Assembly (NCBI GenBank): GCA_035582835.1
Contig: JAYKAV010002766.1
Coordinates: forward strand, 3,380,339 to 3,444,338
DNA length: 64,000 bases
Reading direction: 5' to 3'
Source: Phoebastria nigripes
Taxonomy: Eukaryota; Chordata; Aves; Procellariiformes; Diomedeidae
This document shows positions 12,801 to 22,063 of the stretch, one piece after another. The translations under genes were made by a program, and so were the position numbers. Position 1 is the stretch's first letter; every line of letters starts with the position of its first letter. Below the pieces are notes generated by a model, which worked only from the letters and a program-made list of their open reading frames with translations, had not been told where the DNA came from and searched no databases.

Positions 12801-15800
12801 CTCTCCACTCCAGCAGAAGCTATTTGTCTAATCAGCATGTCCTAACTGGTGATGAGTGTATTTTCACAATGCGCCTCAGCAGACAGCTTGCAGTGTCCCA
12901 GACACTCACCATTGCCATCGGTCCTGACACCGCGTCCCACTGCACACGCAGTTCCTGGCACAGAGTCTTTGCACAAAGTCACTCAGTAGCAGCAGGGTCC
13001 CCATTTTGGAAAGTACCAAGAACACCTGAATAAGCAACAAAGCCTGGGTTTGCTCCATGCTGGTGCGTTCCAGAGGTACTGACAGTGCCCAAATGCTGAC
13101 ACAAAGGCTGGTCACTTTAGCTGGTGCTAAGTACATCACCCTGACAGCTACAGTGGTCTGCAGACACCCAGAAGCCAGAGGAAAGATGTAATTTATAGTG
13201 CCTGCATTTCCTGCAAGGGAACAAGGGCACCAGCCGTTTCACCCATGCCTGATGCGTGGCTCATCCTCTTTGATGCTGGTGGCACAAATAAAGCTGTCAC
13301 TTGCAGGGACACTGAACGCCAGCAGCATGGAATGAGCCAGAAGCAGAGGCACCGGCTGAGATGCTGATATGTTTCCCCAGCTATCTGCCCACCGAGGCTG
13401 CTCGCAAAGGCCACGCCAGGTTGTGGCAGAGAGATGAGGCTTTGGGCACCCCAGAGCAGACCAGAAAGCCAGCCCCTTAAAGCAAGGCTGCTCTGCCTCA
13501 GGGCTTTGCCTCACCTTCTTGAAGGCCATCGCCCCCCACCCAGCTATGGGAAAACAGCCCTTCCTGGCCGTGAGGGCATCACCTCCATCTGCACGCTTCC
13601 AGGTCCCCAAGGGGAGGGACGACCTCCCGCAGCAGAGACCCAGCAGCCGGGGAAGCGGCTCTTGGGAGGCCCCTGGGGCTGCACCACTCAGCCGGCGTCC
13701 CTGCGGCTCGGCTGGCTCCGTCCATGCAGGGCAGAGCTGCGTGCCCGTGCCGCGCCTGTGCCAGCACAGAGGTCAGGAGCACAGCTGCACCCCAATTATT
13801 GATGGCGCAAGATTAGCTTGTCTGAACAGGGAAATACATCACCGGAAAAATCAGAAACATTTGGAAAGTGGATGGTGGGCGTGGGAGTGATGAATGAGTG
13901 CTGGAGGAGCCCAGCAAAGATCAATGAATAGCTGATGAGCTGAGGAACGAGACAGGGGGGCAGGCTCACCCTGCAAATACAGAGGGAGCAGAATCAGTAG
14001 GGAAATTGCTCACTATGGTGAGACGTTACAGGGAGCCCCCAAACAGCCTTTACCTCCACACCACAGCTGCGGGGGAAGCCAGGCATCAGGGCAGCTGGTT
14101 CTGGCTCCGTTCAGTGTCGGTGCGAGCCAGGGGCTGTGGAGAGCAGACTGCCTGCACTCACTGCCTGCCAGGGCCCAAGGAGGGACCCCCTGTGCCCCGC
14201 TCTGTCCTCTCCACCAAGTCATGCCCTCTGCTCAGAGCAGTGCCTATCAGCACTGCAGGGACAGTCGTGGAGGGGAGAGGGGTCCTGCACAGGCAGACAA
14301 AAGGGAAGTGATCCCTCTTTTATTTTCCTCGGTCCCTCTATCCTGCAGGATATCTGATTTGGAAAGACGAGGTAAGAGCAAAGGCTCAGAGAAGGGGAAG
14401 CACCCAGAGACCCCTCACGCACACACTTTGCAGATGACAGTAACTCACCCAGCCTGGTGCTTCTGGGCTTTTACAGCAGAAGCTCCACAGACAGGCAATT
14501 TCTGTGAAGACATCATTTTGGGGTCAGCTCTGTGTGTATTACAGTCCATTAGCAGCAACTGAGACAGCTGCTCATGAGCAATAAAGATACATAACCACCC
14601 CATGGCACTCAGACACTGGGAAAAATCATCCCAGCATGTGCTTTGCAGGACCAGGCACAGGCAGGAGAGCAGCACCGCGTCCTGCCCTCCCCAGGAGCCG
14701 CTCACCTGCAGCGGGCAGCTCAGCACACAAGCCGCCATCTGCACCACGCCGAGCACGTGTCAGCACGGCCCCAGCGCAGCACTCACTTATTAATGCTTTT
14801 AAGCAACCGTACACACTGTCAGCCGGTACCAAGGCTCCCTGCAATGGCCTAGCACTATCTAGTGGTGGGAGACACGGCCCGGCAGCTCAGCCACCCTGGA
14901 AGCAAAAGGATGGAGGTCTGGCTCAGCTCACAGGGCTGCTCAGAGAACAAACCTGTATGGACGGAGGCATTGGAGAAACCAGCAGGAGAGTCATTTAGGA
15001 CAAGCGTCATCTCCAGCGATGCAGTAGCGAAAAGTGCCCTGGTGCAGTAATTTTGGGGAATTCATGTTTCTGGGCCTTCTGCACTACAGGGTAGTTGAGT
15101 CGGGTGGACTCAGGGATGGGACTCCAGTAAAAACTGATCCTTGCAATACTGCTGGAACACAAATCACACAGGCAGCATGGAGACCCGGACCGAGCCACAC
15201 CACCATTTTACCTGGTTAGATGTGGCTGTTAGACCTGAAGATCCCGACTCGTATACCATGCGCCCCCTGCTCATTGCTTGCAAATAGTTTTTATTTAGAT
15301 GGTTGTGCCCTCCTTTTAGCTCCTTCATCCGCCAATTCATAAATTAAACTTCAAAGACAGTTTCTAAAGGTGTTGAACTCACAGAGGGAGAACAGTGACA
15401 GCAAATTCACTGGTCTGTAGATTTCTGTCCAGTACCCTTGTCCCTGGCACCAGATACAGAAAGAGAAAGCTCTTCCCACCTCCCTGGAGCATCCACCCTC
15501 TGCAGCCTGACCTCTCCAAGTAGCCTGAAGTTAGCTATTTGAAAGAAAATGACAGCAGCTACTTGCAGGATGATGGGCTGAATAGAGCAATTTAAAACTG
15601 TCCACCAAAAAGCAGTCATATTTAGCCCCACTGCCTCCTGCCCCGCAGCTTGTTCTTGGTGGCTCTAGCGTGCTCAGGTGTAAGGGTCTGCCAACCGGGA
15701 GGTCACAAACAGCAGCATCCTTTGCACAAGCAAATGAAATAAATGACTCAGAAAAAGACTAGGAACACAGCACTGCTAGCTTCCTGAGCCAGCTGGCTCA

Positions 15801-17220
15801 GCACGACGCTCACTGCACCCACAACTGGCAGCCACGAAATTAGATTAAGAAGTGTCCTCATCTCCAGCAGATGACAGCAAGTGAGAGGCAAAGGGGGGAC
15901 CGAAGCTCACCGAGTCCCTGAAGAGGCCCAAGCAGATGTGAGCTGATGAATAAACACACAGGAGCATCACCCCCCAGCATGAATCAGGCCTCCAAAATTA
16001 TCACACTGGTCTTCAAGAGATTTGAAAAATAAATGGGGGAAGCAGGAGAGGCTTTTGCTTGCCTTATACTCTCTGAGCCACTAAAGTACATTTGCACCAC
16101 AGTTTCTGGTCTCCCCCTGCAATCAGGTCCAGCAGCTTCCTTAGGAAGTTATAGCTGCATTTGTGTTCTGACCAAATAGATACAGAAACTGGAGAGGTAA
16201 GAGTTGGATGCCTCTCTCCACTCCTTTGAGTACAGCATTTGTATGGTATTTATACACAGAGATGAAGTGTTCCTGGAGCAAGTCCCATGCGTGCAGCATT
16301 CAGGCTCCAGCAGCACTTGTGCCCTACACCCAGATGAGACAGAGGATGAAGATGAGGTTCCCTGTTTTACAAATAACTGCTCATCTGAGCAGGGGGATGT
16401 TCCTTGCTGCTCTTCCAAAACTGGCTCTGTGCTGCTTGTAGCATCCACATATGGTGAAGCATGAAATACAGCGGGGATTGGGACTTGAAATAGCTGCTTC
16501 AGACAGGACGCTGCTATCCCCAGGAACAGAGGAACAGAGGAGCGGGCATCACCCCCAGAGCAGGGCTGGTGTACAAGCAACAGGGAGAAGTTTGCCAGAT
16601 CTCTTTGGCAAACTCAGGTGGCACTAGTTACAGGAATTTGAGAGGCCAAAACATACTCAAGGCAATACAGCAGCACACAGGATCACACCAGGGCTGGCCA
16701 GGCACTTTCCTCGCTGGAGTCCCAGCACACCATCCAGAACCGGGACACTCTCCCAACAGCCCTTTCCACCAATGTCGTACCAGAACCACTGCTGCCAAGC
16801 TGGCACCCAGCCCACAGTTAGTTCTTGCACACATCTAACCCAGCCAAAAAACACAGAAAGCTCTGAAAGGCAAACTTCTAGCTGTTTCTACAGCTCACTA
16901 ACACTCACCCACACTCCTCCTGCAGACGATGACTCTGCATGGGTGGCTGTCATGAGGAAATGCTGCCAGAAGGCTCCAGCTCTGTGGGGCGGCATGAGCT
17001 TCAGCCAAGCGAAATAATGGAAGCCCCACAGCTGCTGGGGCACCTCAAAAGCCTGTTTCTGATTTGCAGGCAATTTGTTCCCTCGACAGGTTCATCTCAT
17101 TACTGGGTTTCCATTTAGCAGGAGTTTTATCGCCTGTAACATTTGTGTGTAACAGATTCACCCAATTAAAATGTTATTTCCTTTAACAGCTCGGATAGTC
17201 ACATTTCAGTGTTTGCCGAA
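9853..17220. other. Gene-free region upstream of MANEAL, second part
   Basis: No recognisable exon. An 18-nt poly(A)-like tract lies near 10326-10343. AT-rich islands continue, for example 10260-10400, 11410-11510 and 12000-12080. A weak CR1-3'-end-like segment lies near 10840-10886 and is listed separately. Single Ns occur at 11879 and 12762. About 17040-17220 is a run of ordinary-GC sequence just before the MANEAL CpG island and may hold upstream regulatory sequence, but nothing specific can be named. Confidence 0.55.
10840..10886 (+). mobile_element. Possible CR1 LINE 3'-end remnant
   Basis: The phrase CTCAAGGTCCCTTCTGTCTC followed by an interrupted CTATCGTCTATGCTTCTA resembles the avian CR1 terminus, where a GAGGTCCCTTCCAACC-like block precedes ATTCTATGATTCTATG repeats. 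The match is short and decayed, so it could be chance. The upstream 50 bp is compatible with CR1 but not diagnostic. Confidence 0.35.
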
Positions 17221-17269
17221 GTGTGTCTTCCTTTCCTAAGTTTAGTCCTTCATCAACCACTCGTTTCAA

Positions 17270-18350
17270 GGGTCGGGGACCAAGCGCGGACGGCAGCCCC
17301 TGCCCTTCCCCACCATCGTGCGTCTCTGCCCTCTCCCCGCCGCCCTCCCAGCCGGGGCCGCGGCCGGTCTTGCGAGGAGCATCGTCGGTCCCGCGGGGGA
17401 TCAGCCCCCAGCGCCGCCCGCACGGAGAGACCCACCGGAGATGCGCCGCGGGGCCGCCCCGGGCGGGCAGTCCCCCGGGAGGGTGCGGGAGGGAGGGCGG
17501 TGGGGGACACCCTCGGGCGGCCGGGCCGGGCGGGCTGCGGCGCTGCAGNNNNNNNNNNNNNNNNNNNNNNNNNNNNNNNNNNNNNNNNNNNNNNNNNNNN
17601 NNNNNNNNNNNNNNNNNNNNNNNNNNNNNNNNNNNNNNNNNNNNNNNGCAGAGCTTCCGCGTCAAGGGTCGGTGCCCCTGGCCGCACGCTCCGCGCCGCC
17701 GCCGCCGGGCCCCCCGCGAAGCCGCCCGCCCCGGCGGCGGGCGGCCCCTCCTACGACCTGCACGCCGCCTACTACGCCTGGTACGGCAGCCCGTGCTTCG
17801 AGGACCGGTACCGGCACTGGGACCCCCGCGTCTCGGCCGGCTTCCCCCGCGGCTGCCACCGCCCGCCCGACGACATCGGCTCCAGCTTTTACCCCGCGCT
17901 CGGCCCCTACAGCTCCCGCTACCCCGCCGTGCTGGACCAGCACATGGGCCAGCTCCGCGCCGCCGCCATCGGTAAGCGCCGCCGGCCGCGCCCAGGCAGC
18001 GAGAGCCCGGTGCCGGCCCGCCAGCCCCGCCCCCCAGCCCCCCAAGGGAGGCAGGCGGCCCCGAGCCCCCGGAGTCCCCCGGACACCGACCCCGGCGGGC
18101 CGTGGCAGGCACGGGCACACGCCAGCCCCCAAGCCCCGCACCGCGTCACCGGGGCCACAACTCCAGCGGCTGCGGTCGCTCCCCTCCGCCGCGCTGCCAT
18201 GCCCCGTCCCCGGGCACCGCTCGGCATCCCCCGCCGCGCCCCGCACCAGCGCCTCTCCCCGCTTTGCCCCNCCACCCCGCAGAGTGCTGCTCGCCCCCAA
18301 GGCCCCCGACAGCTCCCTCGGCGCCAGCGGCTGGGACCGTTGATTACAGG
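17270..18350. promoter_or_regulatory. CpG island over MANEAL promoter and exon 1
   Basis: The sequence switches abruptly from mixed composition to very high GC with dense CpG from about 17270 to 18350, covering the 99-N gap, MANEAL exon 1 and most of intron 1. GC falls again right after about 18350. This is the expected signature of the MANEAL promoter. The transcription start and the start codon are not resolved because of the gap. Confidence 0.7.
17549..17647. other. Assembly gap (99 N) in MANEAL exon 1
   Basis: A run of 99 Ns interrupts the CpG island. Coding sequence in the MANEAL frame is open immediately downstream, and no signal-anchor-like hydrophobic stretch is seen on either side. 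The N-terminal cytoplasmic tail, the membrane anchor and the start codon therefore most likely fall inside the gap. The true gap length is unknown. Confidence 0.95.
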
Positions 18351-20191
18351 GTCTCATAAACACCGCTTAAACACCGCAGGTCTTCTAAAGCGTTAGAATG
18401 ACAAGAAACGTTTACTGCACTGCTGATGCACAAGAAGAGGAAAAGTTTAGGAACAAAACACATTTGACCGAGACCCGCTCTGTTACATGCCGCTGTAGGC
18501 GTGCTGGTCCTGTCCTGGTACCCGCCCGGCCTAGCAGACGACAACGGGGAGCCGTCGGACAGCCTCGTGCCCTCCATACTGGATGCTGCACACAGATACG
18601 CCATAAAGGTAAGGCTCTTGTCTGCTGTTGGAGGCCATTAAACTCACTGTTCGACTCCAGCATGAAGCCGATGCTGTGCTTGGGCAGAGGCCCTGCTCCT
18701 CTGCTTCAGTGACTGTGTTAAAAGAAACGAGTACTTGTGTTTAAGACAATGGCAACCATTTCTCAATAGTTAAATACAGGGCTTTTCCTCTTCTTAATAA
18801 TTGGGATTTTCAGTTTACTTTTTACTAGCGTTAGGGAAAACTAGTGAAAGCCCTGACACCGAGTAGACTGCTGTATTCTGCATGTGTCATGAAGGGCTCC
18901 TCCCAGTCTGCCTACGGCGGGTGGCAGAAGGTCCTTTACAGCGGACCAAGGGTCTTCTCGGAGGTCAGGGTGCAGAGAAAGCAATGTGCAATGAAAATAA
19001 CCATCTCCATGGTCTCTTCTGAAGGTTGCCTTTCATATCCAGCCGTACAAAGGGCGTGATGACCACACTGTACATGAGAATATCAAATACATCATGGACA
19101 AGTAAGTTTTTCATGTAGGCTAAATCCAGCTGCGTAATGTTGCTTTAAGCACAAACAGTGTGCAGAACTTTGAATTAAATGCATCAGAATAGTCTCCAAA
19201 AATCAGTGCACAGGGGAGGGAGCTGCCTAGAGTGAGCCAACAGGGCAATACTGGGCAGGGGTTATAATCAAATCCTGCTTTCTCCGGCACTTCAATACCT
19301 TGCCTTCAGAACCCAAAATTGCTTTCTTCTGCTCAAGTTTCTAAGCTTATCACCTGTAGGCTGGCATCTCTACCCTTTCTTTCAAAAAGGAAAGGAGCAG
19401 GCACAGGCGCTCCCATGAAGATGGAGATAGATAAAGATTCTGGGAAAGGAGGCCCCTACGGCAAACCAAGTCTCACACCACGTGTGCCTTATAATGGAAA
19501 TGCCTGCTGCGGGCTTATCACCCCAACCTCTGAAAAAGCTTTGTGCTCTCCTCTAGATACGGATCACGCAGCTTTTTATAAGTACAAGACCGGCACCAGC
19601 AGGAGTCTCCCGCTGTTTTATATCTACGATTCCTACTTGACAACGGCTGAATCCTGGGCCAACCTTCTCATGCCATCAGGGTCCCACTCTCTCCGCAACA
19701 CCGCTTACGACGCTGTGTTCATAGCACTGCTGGTGGAGGAGGGACACAAGCACGATATCCTCTCCGCAGGGTATGATGGCATGTACACATACTTTGCATC
19801 CAACGGTTTCTCTTTTGGCTCATCCCACCAGAATTGGAAAGCAATCAAAACTTTCTGCGACTCCAACAACCTGATGTTCATCCCCAGCGTTGGCCCAGGC
19901 TACATCGACACCAGCATTCGCCCCTGGAACAACCACAACACTCGGAACAGAGTCAACGGAAAGTACTATGAAACAGCTCTGCAGGCTGCTCTCATGGTCA
20001 GGCCAGAGATCGTCTCCATCACATCCTTCAACGAATGGCATGAAGGCACCCAGATCGAGAAAGCTGTACCCAAGAAGACGCTGACACGCCTTTATCTGGA
20101 CTACCTTCCTCATCAGCCAAGCATGTACCTTGAGCTGACTCGCAGGTGGGCAGAACATTTCAGCAAAGAGAAAGAGCAGTGGTTGATGTGA
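17648..20191 (+). CDS. MANEAL: MANEAL, endo-alpha-mannosidase-like protein (GH99), N-terminus missing
   Basis: Type II Golgi membrane protein related to MANEA, the GH99 endo-alpha-1,2-mannosidase that trims glucosylated mannose from N-glycans; the catalytic activity of MANEAL itself is not inferred beyond family membership. Coding exons: gap to 17971 (phase 1, donor GTAAGC), 18499-18608, 19025-19101 and 19557-20191, all GT-AG. Exon 1 gives YDLHAAYYAWYGSP and RPPDDIGSSFYPALGPYSSR; exon 2 GVLVLSWYPPGLADD; exon 3 VAFHIQPYKGRDD; exon 4 the FYIYDSYL, SVGPGYIDTSIRPWNN and NEWHEGTQIE blocks. The NEWHEG glutamates at 20030-20047 match the acidic pair of the GH99 active site. The C-terminus ends EKEQWLM, stop at 20189-20191. 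Two oddities: exon 4 is out of frame with exon 3 by two bases just after its acceptor, and the HWD segment of exon 1 is shortened. Tail-to-tail with YRDC. Confidence 0.93.
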
Positions 20192-21788
20192 CTTCAGGAT
20201 TTGCCTTACTCGGAAAAACGTCCCGCTGACAAAGCTGCAGCAGAGAAGCGCTTCAGAGAAAAGGACTCGAGGAGATGCAGCCACAGAACCTTCAGCCTAA
20301 CCAGGCCGCTGGACGCAAGCGGCCATCTGCAAATATCCCAAGGACTGCGTAAGCCCCAGCTATGGACTCACAGGAGGAAGCGTTACAGGGAGCAGGACAA
20401 GCAGCAGTCAAATCTAATTTTCTGCAGATTTAGTACAGATGACCCTTTCAGAGCCCCTCTGGAATTCACAAGGGGTGCTGGCTTGGGGGCCAAAGATCTG
20501 TTTTTTCTTACCGTGTGTATGTTCTGTGATGTTCGACATGGTTAGCTGGGTTCCAGCATGCATTTCACCGTACACCCTTGGCCCGCTGCCTGCAGTGGTC
20601 ACATACCCCTCACTCTGCTAGCAACTCTGTCAGAGCATTTCTCTATCATCTTAGTGTAAAGAGGAGTAAATATTCCTCCAGGTTGTCTACTGTAGGTGAA
20701 ACCAAGCCGTGCCATTACATACCCTCTACTTTATCCAACCTCTCCTATACCAAGGAGGTCTGCGGTGGGTGTTCTCACTGTGGTCCACTGTATCCAAATA
20801 ACTAAAGATAATTAGAGCTGGAACACTAGAGACTACTTACTACTACTACTGTATGTGCTGGAAACCAAGGAAATGCAATGATCTATACTAAAAGCTCTTA
20901 ACTGATTGTTTAGTGTTCCATGTTCTGAAAATTTAGATCTGAAGTTGCTTTATCCCCTTTAGAACCAAGGAGAAAAAATATTTGCAGTAAAAATGCAACT
21001 GAAAACACCATTAATTTGTACTTTGAAAGAGGTACAGCTCCCAGCAGTTTTCTCTTTATGATTTTAGCCATGCTTGGACCCTTCTAAATTAGCCATAAAA
21101 TTGATTTATACTTGTCTATATCAATAAAATGAGAAGTGGCAGCTCTGGATGTGAAACCAGGTTCTATTCATGATGACTCCATACACGTTCTTGCTAAGCA
21201 CCTACGACCGTCAAAAGTGATGGACAACAATGTCTAAAAATAAGCATTTATAACAAAATCATGCAAGTTGCCTACCGGTTTTTAAATTAATAGCAGCTCC
21301 ATAAACTTTACTTTTCAATGAAGAATAAATACCAGAGGAAACTTTCATCTGTTCCCTATTTACTTCAGCTTAGCACCGTTTTCAGAACAAAATCAAGAGA
21401 GAGAAGTCCACATTTAAAAAATGAAGATCAGCATGCTAAGAGCTTGTTTTCATTCTTTGTATTAGAAGGAAGTCAGGTCTTTCTGAGCAGCTCTTGTCTT
21501 TTGGGGCCATTTGAATACTGTTAATTTTCAAAAGCACTTACAGTTTCATCTCAGTAGTAGGTTTTGATTACATTTAGAACAGAGAAAAACAGCTAGAGGA
21601 CACCATAGCTATAACATCATGAAAGCTCGAAAAACCTCTTTTCCGTCTTTGCTTTTCTTTCAGTGCAGATAAAATAAACAAACGTGGAATAAGTGTTAAG
21701 GGGAGGGTGGATCAGACACTTCATCCCATCCTGAGAATAGTCTAACGTTCAAATTATTGTATTTCAAAGGCCTAATCATGTTAATAAA
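20192..21788 (+). other. MANEAL: MANEAL 3' UTR with several poly(A) signals
   Basis: The sequence after the MANEAL stop has no coding signature on either strand and becomes AT-rich. AATAAA hexamers on the plus strand lie at 21123-21128, 21324-21329, 21673-21678 and 21783-21788, any of which could end the transcript. The last is about 150 bp from the convergent YRDC poly(A) signal, so the longest form would nearly meet the YRDC 3' end. The end in use cannot be decided from sequence. Confidence 0.5.
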
Positions 21789-21938
21789 ACAGACAGGTAT
21801 TTGGGAATTGTACAGCAGCACAAAGAGGTCAGCACACATACTTGGGTTGGTTTCTCAGACTATAGCAGATGTGATACTAATTAACAGATACCCATCAACT
21901 GTTGCTCTGGTCTTTTATGGGTTTTTTTTTGTCTTTTG

Positions 21939-21944
21939 TTTATT
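21939..21944 (-). terminator. YRDC: YRDC poly(A) signal AATAAA
   Basis: A minus-strand AATAAA lies about 120 nt downstream of the YRDC stop codon at 22064. It is the first such hexamer after the stop, implying a short 3' UTR. Confidence 0.6.
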
Positions 21945-22063
21945 AACCTTGACATAACCCATCGACCTTATTAAACAAGGCCATGAACGCCCGTTTCCTG
22001 AATGCACAGGCACATGGTGCCCAGCTTTAGCAGCTCTGCAGAGCCTCCTCAGAGTCTGAAGTC

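Noticed and set aside
14626..14760. Possible minus-strand first exon with a CTGCAG|GTGAGC donor and an ATGGCGGC
   Set aside because: No recognisable protein, no partner exon and no CpG island of promoter type around it.
17649..17666. QSFRV peptide just after the gap, resembling QSLRV before the mammalian MANEAL catalytic domain
   Set aside because: It is in a different frame from YDLHAAYY and is only five residues long. The MANEAL frame itself is open back to the gap.
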